A DNA stretch of 64,000 bases from Artemia franciscana (taxonomy: Eukaryota > Arthropoda > Branchiopoda > Anostraca > Artemiidae), in assembly GCF_032884065.1 (NCBI RefSeq), contig NC_088881.1, positions 7,899,047-7,963,046 of the forward strand, read 5' to 3'. Made by a program: the position numbers and the translations under genes. The notes below the pieces were generated by a model, which saw nothing but the letters and a program-made list of their open reading frames with translations, was not told where the DNA came from and ran no database searches. Positions 11,101 through 23,042 of the stretch are shown piece by piece. Position 1 is the first letter of the stretch. Each line of letters opens with the position of its first letter.

Positions 11101-13389
11101 TCACCACACCAAACACAGTATTACACGTGTACACGTGTACATCCAGAGTCCAATCTAGCTGATCCTACGGAATCCTGCCCTACTCATCGTAAAACTTTTT
11201 TTGTAGTGTTATCGTGAAGCCTATCTGATCATTTTACTGGCCATATTTTATTGCTTTGCTGGCAATAGCAAACCAAGTTATTTGGTCTTCCCTTTTAACC
11301 CTATACTGGGAAAAGTCTCACCTTAACTTTCCTTAGATCGCAAATTGGCAACAGTAGCAAGCACACATGTGCAAATTTTTAGAAGTTTTGCATTCCTCAG
11401 ACTACTGCTAACGGGTTTTTGAAAATTATAAGCAGAACTTTCAACAATTTTGCTAGTTATAAACTATAAAAAAACGAATAAATAAAAAGCTAAAAAAAAA
11501 ATTAAAAATCGGACAAATATCCATCAGACACGATTATTATTTTTCCAACAAGATGACCTAAAATAAATAAATTCTGAAAAATCTGGCATAATGGAAGCAC
11601 TGACTTTAAATTACTTCTTTTTAAATTGTTCTTTACAATCCCTACAGTTTTCAATTTGGATGAATTCCCTCAACCTTCAATTTTACCAACAGGATTACTT
11701 ACCAATACGGGCAAATTTCAAACAATTTATGAAAACTTATTAATTGGGAGGAGAACTTATTTTTTTATTCATTTCTCTTAAAATTGAGGAGTATATGAAA
11801 TACATAAATAAAATTGCAAAAGAAGAACGAAATATTTCAACAAACGAAACAAAGCCCAGATTTATTATAAAAATTACCGTTGTTAATCCTAGCTACTTCT
11901 AACGGATCTTGAATCTTAAATCTCAAAATTAATTCAGTGTTCCTAAAACAAATTAGAAAAATAGCAAAGACGAATTGGAGTCAAATCGTAGATTTTAGAA
12001 TCTTGAAAAAGAAGGGCAGAATAAAGAACTTGTGGAGAGCAACTGCATAAAAAAGAAAACCAAAAATATCACGTCGATCGATGACACGAAACTGTAATAT
12101 TGAGCCAAATACCTTTGTCATTTTTCTTGGATATCTAAAAATAGTATTGACTCCGAACCTCGGGCTGAATATGAAACCTTTAAAAGTAAGAATATTATAA
12201 AAACAACACTTTCAAGCTCTTAGACAGATACAAAGATGTTATACGAAACATTAAGATACAAAAGTTATCCACAGTTTTTTCTTAAGTGAACAATTTGTAA
12301 TTTTATTTTATTCATCACATATCTTCGATTTGAAGCGTAAAGTCCGGCAACAATCTAGTTCAACAGTGTTTAAAATTGTTGTCAATTTTTTGTTGTCAGG
12401 ATACCAGAAACAGACTTTCTATTTCAATTTCTTTAGCCCACTCGCCGTTTATGTCATTATCGATTTAAAACCTTATTTTTTAGGAAAACAAAAAGCTCTT
12501 TCGAAAAATTATGAAGAATGTTAATCTAGACATAAATAGAAATAATCACAAACAAGTCCAACCTTAAGCAAACGAAATTTACAATAAATACTGTTGCTAT
12601 AGCTGCTACTTTAGTTTCATCGTAACAAACCCAGGGCTACCCCTGGGCTGACAACATAAAACCCAGGGCCGAAACAGCTGCGGATACTCCTTCTCTACTC
12701 CCTTCTGTTCGAAGTCTCTCTCTTTGCCACGTTCAGTAAATCTGCTAATTTTGGCATCCGCTGAATTAACAACTTTTGGCTAAACCTTGTCGTATATTTT
12801 TCCATCTCCCTCTCAAATTAAAAAAAAATACCCTTTTTGGGAGCAGTTTCATATAAAATGCCACTTTTTACTTTTCATTGAAAAGGGTCTTTTTGGGTAG
12901 TTTTATTGAAAAAAACAAACAATAAGTCCCCCCAGACATTAAATAATTCATCCTCCTTCTATATTTTCATGAATTGAAACTAACCCACTTTGGTAGTTGC
13001 TATCAGAGTAGCAAGTTCCCATAATTTCCTGACTCTAGGTCATCCTTGGGTAACTCTTCAGAGACAGACTAGAGATGAATTTTTAATTTGAATGCCAATG
13101 TTGAGTTGGCGCGTTTTCTTGTATATGTTATTGTAAAATTGTATTCTATAGTTTGTCCTTTTTTAATTATTTTCTTATACTCTGCTGCCCATTGTATTTT
13201 GTACAGTTTTGGCTGGTAATAGATCTATCATATTATATTATTATGGGTGAGGTTTAAGAAGGGAGCTTTTTATCATAGAATCCAGGTCATTCTGGCACTA
13301 AGTGTTGTATAAACCTTTGTTGTATATATGGTTATTCAAGTGAGTATATAAGCCTATTCTCTGATTTAATTCTCTACCTTTTGAGGCAC
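11101..13389. other. No supported feature
   Basis: AT-rich sequence. A short palindrome occurs at about 11123-11141 (ACACGTGTACACGTGTAC), and CCCAGGG is reiterated at about 12630-12668. No coding exon, RNA gene or element could be supported. Confidence 0.5.
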
Positions 13390-13830
13390 CTTAGCTTCAT
13401 TCTTGTTAGTTGTCACTACAATGACGTCCGCTATCCTAGTCTGAACTCTCTTAGAACCTATTTTAACGATTTTTCAAATGTAATTAAACACCCTATGCCG
13501 TAGTTATTTTTTCCACGTTTTTGCTATATTCACCGTCCTTATCAAAAAGACTCAGCTATCCACTTGACCCAATATAATTGCCTGTCACCTCCTCATCCTC
13601 ATTTATTCTTAAATGACGTAGTCTTCTTAGTATTAATTATCAAATCTTTTCAAGCTTCTTTAACTCTCAAAACCCCAAAAATGTGTTTAGTTTGCTAACG
13701 TTTTGGTCTAAGACACCCAAATCATCTTTTTAGTTTTAGTTCAGGAGAATTCTACCTTCTCATTCAATTTCATGCTCTCCTATAACCTTTCAGTTTTATT
13801 CGCAGACTTTTGACTCAATCCTTCCTACAT
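13390..13830 (-). mobile_element. RTE/CR1-like LINE reverse-transcriptase fragment, heavily decayed
   Basis: Minus-strand translation across frames gives LRHLRINEDEEVTGN, then DGEYSKNVEKITTA and GVFN. It continues with KIGSKRVQTRIADVIVV. This is the order of the thumb region after the reverse-transcriptase palm in many arthropod LINEs (KT..LRIN, then D.FTYLGS.IS.DG...DV..RI.KA.GVF, then K..L.TKIR...A.V..VLLYG). Several stops are present. It is the same domain as the better preserved piece at 23958-24248. Confidence 0.5.
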
Positions 13831-15610
13831 AAATAAATGAATTCCAAATCACCTAATTTTATCTTCCCTGATCTTGGTAGATTAGTTTCCAAATTACTTA
13901 TTACTCTCAGTTTAGATGGTATTTTTTTTTCGGTTGAAATATCAATGTGGTAGCTTCTTTTCAACTTCCCGGTTTAACTAGCGAAGACCAAAAAGCAACT
14001 TAAGCCCTATGTCTACACATAAGGCTTAAGTTGGCTTGCAATCAGACACCAAGCAATTGTTGGGACCTCAATTTATATGATGTTTTATGCAATTACGGTG
14101 CCATTTTGGTTACATCATCAGTTTTCAGGACTTTGGAATGCTTTTTTATCAACAGTGGCGAATCTCCAGTATTTTTATTGAAGGGGGGGGGCAAGAGGGT
14201 CCATATCCAGATAGTCAAGGAGTATAGGATGTACAATAGTTTTTTCTCCACATTATAAAAGGGGCAACTACCCCCACCCGCGACGCTCATGCTTATCAAC
14301 AAGAGTCTACCTTTCACACAAGACATCGTAGGCTTATTACCGCTAACTAAATATATAGGGTAATACCCCCATGGACAGCACCTTATCGTGGGCGAATGTT
14401 TTGATTAAAATGTAATTTTTATATACATGCACATAAAAATTCCTAATCTTTGATATGATGTTGATAGTTGGAATTGGTTGATGGTAAGTATTAAGCTAGT
14501 TAGGATTAACTGACATACAATCTAGGAAAACTTTTTTACATTTTAGCTTGGGGGAAAAGCTACCCTTCCATCCTAACCTATTTAAATACAATTACTAACC
14601 CTTGCTTTAGATTGAATCCTTGCTGCAGTCTTTCGATAATTTAGATACTTAGTTCTAACTCTGATGTCGTATGTCCTAAATTGAGAAACATTTTCCAGGT
14701 GTAGGCTTAGACTTAAAATATGTGTCCAAGATTAGGGTCCACTGACTCTTCACTGTCAGTGCATTTAAAAATGACAGAGCTGTACATGATTAAAACAGCG
14801 AAGGAGATCACATAATTGTGTGGAAAATTTAAACAAATCCAGCGCTGGAAAAATCCACTTTATAGGTGGTATAATAGAGTTTTACAGTGATTCAAATGCT
14901 TTAGCGATGACTAACTGTCCAACTACTGGATTTCTTATCCTAGTTGCACCTGCATATATTATGCTACGATAAGCAGATAACACATGACAAATAACATAGG
15001 AAGGGGTAGTATAAGAAACCAGCAAAAGCCCACTTGAATTAGCAAAACCCAGAAGAACTATGTATTGCTTAAAAATCCTCAAATTTGCTAAATTTTGTAT
15101 TTACTGACAATGTTGGACCAAAGAAGCCTCCAAGAATCTATTATCCAAAATATACTTTTTTGACTTTTTAAATCTCTCTTGGAGTGGGAAGGGACTATAG
15201 AGATCATTTGACACCTCCCCCACCCCAAGGGCAGACCTCTGTGCACTTATGACCTACAGCGATTGGTTTGATCTTGTTCTCCTTTACGTCCACCACAAGA
15301 ACTTTCACCGTGTCTGTCACAGGTTTTAGGGTCCTCAGGCCTGCCTCTCAGTTTGCATTCAGTTCTCTATCCCTCTTGCCTATCCTCCAACTACTACCTC
15401 CGTATCATGGATGTACAAGATGTTTAGCAATACGTAACCCCTTGACTCCTCAGGTATTCTTGTCTCCGAGTCTGTTTTCATTTTTCGCCCCGCCTACTAG
15501 AGCCAACTTTCAAAGTCCGGAAAACTTTCCAGACTTTGGCGGCATTTGCAGTTAGCAGTTAGCCAGAAATAAACTTCGCTAGTGCTAATATTTTACTGAG
15601 AATTAATTGA
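13831..15610. other. Mostly non-coding; upstream region of the 15.6-kb exon
   Basis: It contains one dispersed repeat (14175-14290, listed separately). The last 350 bases (about 15260-15610) are less AT-rich and CT-rich, with no element recognised. They could hold the promoter and 5' UTR of the transcript starting with the exon at 15611. No TATA box or clear initiator can be assigned. Confidence 0.4.
14175..14290. repeat. Dispersed repeat shared with about 49100-49190
   Basis: Both places contain GGGTCCATATC or GTCCATATC followed by a GATAGTCAAGG block, then ATATAATA or GTACAATA, then TTTTTCTCCACATTAT and a GGGCAACT.CCC block, in the same order and orientation. About 85 bp align by eye. Element type unknown. 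Confidence 0.7.
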
Positions 15611-15694
15611 ATGTCGACAGGAATTTCGCGAAAAAAAATGGCAACGAGGCTAACTCGTTCAAGGTCACGATTATCGTTAAGTGGTAGAAAAGAG
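15611..15694 (+). CDS. Candidate first coding exon (SOBP exon 1, or exon 1 of a small two-exon gene)
   Basis: A frame preceded directly by an in-frame TGA (15608-15610) opens with ATG at 15611 and again at 15638. The second start has the better context (AAAAATGG) and gives MATRLTRSRSRLSLSGRKE, a basic Ser/Arg-rich N-terminus. It ends at a strong donor GAG|GTAAGT (exon edge 15694, phase 0). Two acceptors on the same strand fit this phase. One is 66 bp downstream (15761) and opens a 92-codon terminal exon. The other is the SOBP exon at 40902, whose acceptor is also phase 0. The sequence alone cannot choose between them, and alternative splicing could use both. Function is not assigned for this exon by itself. 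Confidence 0.5.
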
Positions 15695-15760
15695 GTAAGT
15701 TTTTTTAAGCACTAGTAGTAAAACAAGAGTAATTTATTCTTTCGTTCTTCTTTACTCTAG

Positions 15761-16039
15761 ATAGGGTTTTACGAAATTTTGCACGTTTTTATAGGTTTTA
15801 TACGAGAACAAGATTTCAAAAGAGCTCCACTTCAAATTAAGTTAGTGAATAGGGAAGTCGAATTACATATAAAAAAAATTCTCTTTCCGGAGTTTTTGCA
15901 GAATTGTATTTGTAATTTTGATAATTCTACAGCACTTTTACATGTAAAAGTTAAAAATAGCGGCTCTCCAGAAGGATACATACAAGAACAAAAAAAAAGA
16001 GACATTTTTAGACTGCTAATTTTATGCTCATTACTATAA
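15761..16039 (+). CDS. Candidate terminal exon of a small gene, protein not recognised
   Basis: It follows a very good acceptor (CTTCTTTACTCTAG, exon edge 15761) 66 bp after the donor at 15695. The frame stays open in phase for 92 codons to TAA at 16037-16039. Visible segments are IREQDFKRAPLQIKLVNRE, KKILFPEFLQN and LLHVKVKNSGSPEGYIQEQK. With the upstream exon the protein would be about 111 or 120 residues, basic at the N-terminus, with no signal peptide or zinc-finger motif. Short introns of this size occur in arthropods. I do not recognise the family. The next sequence (from about 16095) is the 3' end of a LINE, so any 3' UTR is very short. Confidence 0.4.
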   Translation: MGFYEILHVFIGFIREQDFKRAPLQIKLVNREVELHIKKILFPEFLQNCICNFDNSTALLHVKVKNSGSPEGYIQEQKKRDIFRLLILCSLL

Positions 16040-16094
16040 ACATAAACAAAATTCTTAAAAATTCTTTTGCTTTTAGAAGTTATTTTATCCATTT

Positions 16095-17045
16095 ATTTTA
16101 TATATATAGATAGATAGATAGATAGATATATAGATAGATGGATAGATTTATTCACACGGAAAGCCCAATTGGGTCATGGTGACATACACAAAACAAATGA
16201 AAAAAAAATACAGTAACAAACATAGACTGAAAAGACATTAAACTAATTATTTAAGAAAACATCACGATACCTCATACCTACCCGGACGAACTTTCCAATA
16301 TTATTTATAGTTAAGTAACACCTACTTCTCAAAATTTCCGAAATCCAATATCTCCCCCCAACCTCCTTACCAAATATTTCCAAGCGCAAATCCCTCAACT
16401 CCCTACAATCCCCTAAAAAATGTTGCTAAGACTCATTCATCTCTCCACACATAGGGCAACTGTAAAGACCATCCCTCAATCTAATTCTCCCTAAATAGTT
16501 CCTACGTTCTCCAAGAGGTATAAAATTTCCCCTTACATACATTACCCATTTCAAATCATCCGGAGCCAATCCCATTTTTAGATAAATTTCTTCGCCCCAG
16601 TTCTCCTTGACCTCCGCATATATCCCAAGGGACGGCGAGGTGGCCTTCTCAGCTTGCCAAACCTGAACTTCCTGAGATTCTAGCCTACTAGCAACTAACC
16701 TAGATACAGTCCCTACCATCTCTCCTATCCCTCTCCCTCATTCCAGCAATTACCTTGCCCTACACGGTCTAATATATTCTTCACCTGATTTGGCCACGAA
16801 TCCTTCCTCCTATCTTGAAGCATCATTAAAAAAGCTTGTTTAACTAACCTATTATGTTCTATCGATGATACCCTTTCCCAATATTTAACCATACTAATCT
16901 ACTCTATCTCGTACACTTTATTCCTATATCGCCTCTTAGTACTAACCCATTAAACTTATTATCAAGGCCTAACATACGCTTAAAAAACCTCAACTGCATT
17001 CTCTCTAAATTCAACCCCTTATTAAACCCCCAAAGCTCCTCAGTA
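16095..17045 (-). mobile_element. Non-LTR retrotransposon 3' part with C-terminal zinc knuckle
   Basis: Read on the minus strand. The fragment starts near 17045 with a reverse-transcriptase C-terminal stretch (LERMQLRFFKRMLGLDNK, then a frame break, then VKYWERVSS and LVKQAF). It continues at 16719-16429 with SRLESQEVQVWQAEK, GEEIYLKMGLAP and YSCPMCGEMNES. An in-frame TAG follows, and then QHFLGDCRELRDLRLEIFGK. The CPMC...H....C pattern is the C-terminal CCHC knuckle of such LINEs. The 3' end has AATAAATCTATC followed by a (TATC)n tail at about 16105-16145, typical of a target-primed insertion. It is non-functional because of stops and frameshifts. It belongs to the same family as the pieces at 29281-29990 and 40500-40880. 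Confidence 0.8.
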
Positions 17046-17859
17046 TATATTTGTTATTATTTCATTGGAGTCTATTTAATCTACTGATCTACTTAATTAA
17101 TTTAGTCTATTTAATCTATTATTCTATTTAGTTTTATGTTCTATAGTTTAATTTTATTCGTATTTTCTTCTCTTCTCCTTTTTGCTCTTCTCTCTGTGAG
17201 CTAGTGATTATTTAAATTCATAAATTTTTTTCTTCTCTGAGTAGGTGACTCTTTTATCTTCCCCCTTCTTTACAGGCCGAAGATCCTTTGGGGGAATAGC
17301 AAAATGTAATATTGTATGTGTATTTCTTGATGAATGATATTATCTTATCTATGTTTTATTTCCGTTTTGAGGAACTCATCCCCTGTCCCCCTCGAATGAC
17401 CTCATATAGCCCTAGGCTATATAAAACTAACATAAAAACGACACAATTGTTGTTTATAATGCGCAGTATATTTAGATTAATCAGATTCTCATGCTTCCTT
17501 CTAATTTATTCATATTTTATACAATATTCAACACAATTGCTAAGTCAGAACTGAATATCTCGGAATCCACACAGAGCAGCGCATCAGTCGATGGAAAGAA
17601 CCACAAACAAACATATTATTAGGGCTATATATATTTCCATTAGGGGGGGGGGGTGCATTGGAAGGGTAGCGACTATTATATTGAAAAGGAGCATAAAACA
17701 AGGAATCGAATGGTGCAAGTTTTCTTAACTTCGTTTTGTATATAGCCGAAGGTTGTATAGAGGAGGGGGTGAGGGATGGATTGTCAAAAACGTGAACAAA
17801 ACAAAAAGAACTTACAGTAAAAATGCCTCACTTTTTGTCCTAGCATATCGCCTTCTGGA
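17046..17859. other. AT-rich sequence with a dispersed repeat
   Basis: Short reiterations of TCTATTTAATCTA occur at about 17070-17130. A block at about 17618-17720 (AGGGCTATATAT, GGGGGG, GGGTAG or GGGTAA, then AAAGGAGCATAA) recurs in the same order at about 20455-20545, so it is a dispersed repeat of unknown type. No gene is visible. Confidence 0.6.
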
Positions 17860-18520
17860 GAATGAACTCTCTCTTTATTAACTACTAAATTACAAAAACT
17901 GTAAATATACACAACCGCCCGGGGGAAGGCTCAAACAGCCTGATGTTGGACGGCCGCAATCCTCTGATTTTCAACCTGATTTAATAATAAAAAAAAATTA
18001 CAGAAGGACAAAAACACTCTCAATCAAATAACCCCTCAACACCAGAATATACATAAATAAAGGCTAACAATAATTATAAAAAAAAATTATCTCCCCACTC
18101 CCAATAAATGTTTTTTTTTATTTTACTTTAAACGACCCAATATGTTCCGCCTCCCTAATGCCAGCTGGGATATCATTCCAAATAGCCGGAGCTAAATACC
18201 TAATTCTGAAAGCTGCACGTGTGGTGTCTCGGTACTCAACAATCAAATTATCTGCCTCTCTAGTCTCATACCCACGGAGTGAACGATTTAATCGAAAGAA
18301 ACTGGTAAAAACTGGAGGACATACATCATTGCAACATCGATACGCAAAAACAGCAGCTTGATAATCTCGAATCTGACCTTTTGGAACATTTATAAATAAT
18401 AAAAACAAGCAGGACTCGATTACCTTGCAAAAAAATGTTTATAGCTTCTCTAGCAAGCTTACGGCGACATCGAATAAATCTAAAAAGCGTCTTGTCAGCA
18501 GGGCCCTAATTTTTTGGACT
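17860..18520 (-). mobile_element. LINE 3' fragment (reverse-transcriptase C-terminus plus 3' UTR)
   Basis: The minus-strand frame 18408-18121 reads KGQIRDYQAAVFAYRCCND, then CPPVFTSFFRLNRSLRGY, then RTAF-like TTRAAFRIRYLAPAIWNDIP and IREAEHIGSFK. This is the end of a LINE polyprotein: the 'P.Y......R..LR......R...G...F...AP..WN.LP..IR.A.SL..FK' pattern. Upstream (18409-18520) the adjacent frame carries FRFIRCRRKLAREAI, so there is one frameshift. Downstream the 3' UTR runs to a GTTAATAAAGAG signal at about 17873-17884. Truncated at its 5' end. Confidence 0.75.
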
Positions 18521-20620
18521 CTAGATTTTCGCGCAATTACCTTCTTTGTCAAAAGCCCTATATAAAACTAGTTTGTTTTTTCTATGGTGAAGATTCTATA
18601 GTCTCTCGTGATAATTTCAAGTCCCCGTTGCAGGCACATACACATTTTTTTCGAGAGGGGAGGGGTAAAATTTAAAAGATATTTTATTTGATAATTTGAA
18701 AAAAATGACCTGAAGTTACGGGAAATTTAGGATTTTAGAAGAACAGAGCACCAAAGCCCCCTCTCTGCCAATTTCCCTGTCCTGATATCTAATTACAGAA
18801 TTGGAAAAGCAACAAAATTGCTCTGCATATGCTTTACCAAGATGGTTTTGTCATTGTCGTTGACATTGTCACACTGTCAGCAGCGCATGGTCATTGTGCA
18901 GCTCCCCTCTCCTCAAGTATGCAAAAAGTTGTCGTCACGCCTAAAGTTTGTATCTAAAATTTTAACACTTCGGAGGTAATTGCCAAAAAAACTATTTGCT
19001 AATCTGTTCTCAAAGGAAGGATCAGCAGGATAATATAGACCGGAGGATCAAAATGTGTTTGAACATATGTTGCCGTTATTGCCGGTTCTCGTCTCCCCCC
19101 TGTCTCCCATAAAACATTCAGACCAAATTGTAACAAAGCTTTTATTTACAAACAAAGTTATTTTCATTTTATGACCTCATTAGTAATTCATTTTTTATTA
19201 TTTTTTAATTTATCATTTAAATTATTAATTATTATTAATTATTATTTTTGTATTAATACATTATTTATCTTATTGGTTATTTTGATTTATTAACTGTGCC
19301 CTTTACTGTATTTTATTAAAAAATAAATTAAAAAGTTACAAATGATTTTAACCGTAGGATTATTTATTTGAAATTTTGCGTCCCTAAAATTTCTGCACCC
19401 GGGGCAAGTGCCCCCTCTGTTCCCCCTAAAATCACTTGCTGTTTCCATGCTTATCCTTCCTGTGAGAACAGCTTAGCTGCTTTGGGAAATCATCTAAGAA
19501 GCATAAAAATATTGCATACGACTTTTACGACAGGGACGTTAGGTCCCCATCCATGTAGTGAGAGGGAAGCTTTCTCCAAAAAAAAATTTAAGAAAAAAGC
19601 TTTGTTTACATGAAAAAAACTTCTTTAATACATCTCACCAAAAAAAAAAACTGAATGTGAGCCATATTCTGGGTGGGATTTCGTTTTCCAGGTAACTTAG
19701 AGTAGAAAACAACAATGGCAAATTTTGCATTCCCCAAAAGCAAACTTATCGTCTTTTAGCAGACGCTGTTTATAAGAACAAAAATTGCTAAATAAGATAG
19801 TCCTTTTTGGTCAACAGAGAAATTAGATACACCCAGCCTCATGTACTTTTCCAAAACTCCTGATGATCCAGCCCCTAACCTTCAGAATGTTAATGTCCTT
19901 TGTGACTATCCCACAAGTTGCTATCTTTTTTGTCATCATTTACTCCCTTGCTTTTGTGGATTTTGGACGAATTTGTCGTTAAAACCGTAAAACACAATCC
20001 TCCCTCCTGCTCAAAATAAACATCCGTGAGTGCACCTTATCTGCAGTCACAATTCGTGTTACTTTAGAATGACCTAGTTCATTTTTAACGAGACTTCAAG
20101 TTTTGCCCCTCAAAATTCGTAAAAGTTCTCTTTGGTGGAGGCACACCCTTGACGTACTATATTCTTTTTTACGAATATTTATTGGAAATGATACCCCTAG
20201 GTAATTCCCCCCAAAAACGAAATGACATGTTTGGCAATCGCCGTTTTTGTATGAAATCTTATTCTTGCTTCTTTTGCTTTGACGAAAAAGTCTATAACAA
20301 TGAATAAAAATGACAGCCATACATCCTGTTTTTGGGTTTTACCTAATTCGTGTCACCTGAGTGCAACTAACCCAAGGACATACAGACTACTTCACCTAAT
20401 GTATACTAGAGTTCAGCTTTAGAAAACTTGAACCCATGCCAAAAAAATTACTTTTATAGGGCTATATATGGAACCATATGGAGGGGGGTACATTGTCAGG
20501 GTAATGATTGTTATGTTGCAAAGGAGCATAACATAATCAATCTAATGGTAATACTTTTATTTTATTTAGATCTTTCTTTCATAAGAGCCGTCACTATAAA
20601 GTGTTACTTTCGATTTTATT
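18521..20620. other. No supported gene
   Basis: AT-rich sequence with A/T homopolymers (for example 19190-19340, almost pure A/T). It contains the second copy of the dispersed block described at 17618-17720 (here about 20455-20545). Open frames in this stretch are short and look incidental. Confidence 0.5.
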
Positions 20621-21330
20621 CACAAATGGGACTATGATTACGTTCGTACCCTGAACTACAGCAGTTGACAATAATTGTCATTAATCGGACTATGGGACAA
20701 ATGGGACTATGAGTACGTTCGTACCCTGAACTACAGCAGTTGACAATAATTGTCATTAATCGGACTATGGGACAAATGGGACTATGATTACGTTCGTACC
20801 CTGAACTACAGCAGTTGACAATAATTGTCATTAATCGGACTATGGGACAAATGGGACTATGATTACGTTCGTACCCTGAACTACAGCAGTTGACAATAAT
20901 TGTCATTAATCGGACTATGGGACAAATGGGACTATGAGTACGTTCGTACCCTGAACCACAGCAGTTGACAATAATTGTCATTAATGGGACTATGAGTACG
21001 TTCGTACCCTGAACTACAGCAGTTGACAATAATTGTCATTAATGGGACTATGGGACAAATGGGACTATGAGTACGTTCGTACCCTGAACTACAGCAGTTG
21101 ACAATAATTGTCATTAATGGGACTATGGGACAAATGGGACTATGAGTACGTTCGTACCCTGAACTACAGCAGTTGACAATAATTGTCATTAATCGGACAA
21201 ATGGGACTATGAGTACGTTCGTACCCTGAACTACAGCAGTTGACAATAATTGTCATTAATCGGACTATGGGACAAATGGGACTATGAGTACGTTCGTACC
21301 CTGAACTACAGCAGTTGACAGTAATTGGAC
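20621..21330. repeat. 75-bp tandem satellite, about 10 units
   Basis: Ten occurrences of ACGTTCGTACCCTGAAC are spaced mostly 75 bp apart. One spacing is about 57 bp (20940 to 20997) and one about 68 bp (21146 to 21214). Each unit carries a 15-bp perfect palindrome TGACAATAATTGTCA next to CTACAGCAGT. The shorter units have lost the CGGACTATGGGACAAATG segment. Because 75 is a multiple of three, long open frames with a 25-residue period appear on the minus strand. These are a by-product of the repeat and not a gene. Confidence 0.97.
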
Positions 21331-22809
21331 TGACTATTGTCAAGTCAACTGTAATCCATAGTGTGGTTCTGATAAAATCCAAGCGCCGAAAGTTTGCTTT
21401 TCTGACATTAGGCGAATATCTGTTTGTCAGGCAAAATTATCAGAGGAACTTAAGTTGTATCCTGATTGAAATATCCTAAGACCACCTTTGTCGACAAATC
21501 TAAGATCCGTAAGCTAACTTTAAAAATCCTTATATGACTACACATTGACTCTACTCAGCGATAGGCATTACGAAAAGTAAGTAAGAGTAGGGGGTAGAAC
21601 TAACAGAGTAGCAGCGATTACAGAGGGTGAAACGCTGAAGGGTGACTGCAGTCTCATTATAGTCGAGAAAAATACAGCGTTCTAACGCGTTCTATAACAC
21701 AGCTCAAACATAAATATAGTATATTATAAGCCATCTCCCTCTAAGACCTCGAATTCAGATGATGATAAAGCAACACGATCTTCCGTGATTTTGCTGAGAA
21801 GTCTATACGCTTAACAGATCCAAAGAAACAAAATATCTCTCTGCTAACAAGGCTGAATATTTATTTTCAAAGTAACCCGATATGACTGATCAAATATCCG
21901 CTGTGAAGTCCAGTATTATGTATCAGAAATATAAAACGCAGCTTTTAGGATAATGCCATTTTTCATGAATGTACGAAACCCAAGACGAGGTTAAGTTCTT
22001 TGTAGAGTGTATATCGACAAATAAATGAAGACTACACATAAAAATTTAATACATTCTATATATATATATATGAGAAAAAAGAGCAGTAGCCTTTTGTCTT
22101 CCTTTTGTAAAGGTTCAGCTTGTGAATGCCGAAATTATTTTACAAGATTTGTGAAAATTCTTTGGTAATTTTTGCATTTTAAAACTTTATATTTTACACT
22201 AGCCAATGAGCCTGTTGGAAGACTACTGTAAAAAAGAAAAAAGAAAAACAGAAAAACTGGGGCTGAGCACCTCTGGCCTTCACCCCTAACGAAACACTTT
22301 TCCAGAAAGTTTCAACTCAGTCCCCCAGCAGTAAAAAGAACAGGGCTTACCCTCTTGTCACGATCAGAAACCCACCGACTTAGACAACAAAAGCACTGTG
22401 TTGAAATACTGGCTTCAAGTACCCTTTGCATAAACTGATGTGATTGGCTAGATGTTACGGGTACTTGCAGATTTATATATAAAAAAAAATACTTTTTGCC
22501 ATTAAAGGACCATGACTATCCCAAAATGATAGCAGCGCAAAATCTAATACAAAATTAAACCTAATTATAATTCTAAATACCGAATTGGCTAATGATGGCA
22601 AAAAAAAAATATTCAGAATTATCTGTATTGGATTGGTGCCATGATAAACCATATTAGAAACTGTTCATTAAGACTTGAATTCAGGATAGTGACTTATTTA
22701 ATTTTTTTTTTTTTTAATCTCCGGGTCAAACTCTCCTACCGTGCGGTGCTCAACAGTTTAATCACTATATTAGCACGATTATTTTCTGCCAAACTTGAAT
22801 ATTCCCTCC
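21331..22809. other. No supported gene
   Basis: AT-rich, apparently unique sequence with a small (TA)n run at about 22060-22070. No exon or element could be supported. Confidence 0.5.
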
Positions 22810-23042
22810 TTTAAAATTCCAAACCTGGTTCCAATGGCTCTATAGCCCATATGTCAATTCTTCCACATGGAGACATGTTGGATGGTATTACACCCTGTAG
22901 CCAAGTTTATCTCGGGGTGAAGTATCTCAAACTTAAAGATCCTTACGTTTTGACTGCTTTCGAAATGGTTCAATGGCTTGTGAACTTTCTTAATGCAACA
23001 AGGGTGCCGGCAGAAAATTTTCCAGGGGGGGGGGCAAGATAA
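22810..23042 (+). CDS. Candidate coding fragment, unrecognised
   Basis: A frame open from about 22817 to a TAA at 23040-23042 contains ILPHGDMLDGITPCSQVYLG, then KLKDPYVLTAFEMVQWLVNF and LNATR. The amino-acid make-up looks protein-like in an otherwise AT-biased region. It has an acceptor-like CTCTATAG before CCCATATG (exon edge about 22848) and a possible donor ACAAG|GTGCCG at about 23003. After the donor the frame runs into a poly-G stretch and stops. I do not recognise the protein. It could be a single exon, a processed fragment, or chance. Confidence 0.22.

Noticed and set aside
15268-15555. 95-codon frame upstream of the 15.6-kb exon
   Set aside because: Pyrimidine-rich translation (Ser/Leu/Phe runs) without an ATG in good context; more likely 5' flank or UTR.
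20616-21382. Three long minus-strand frames of 72-137 codons
   Set aside because: They follow the 75-bp satellite period exactly (25 residues), so they are by-products of a repeat length divisible by three.
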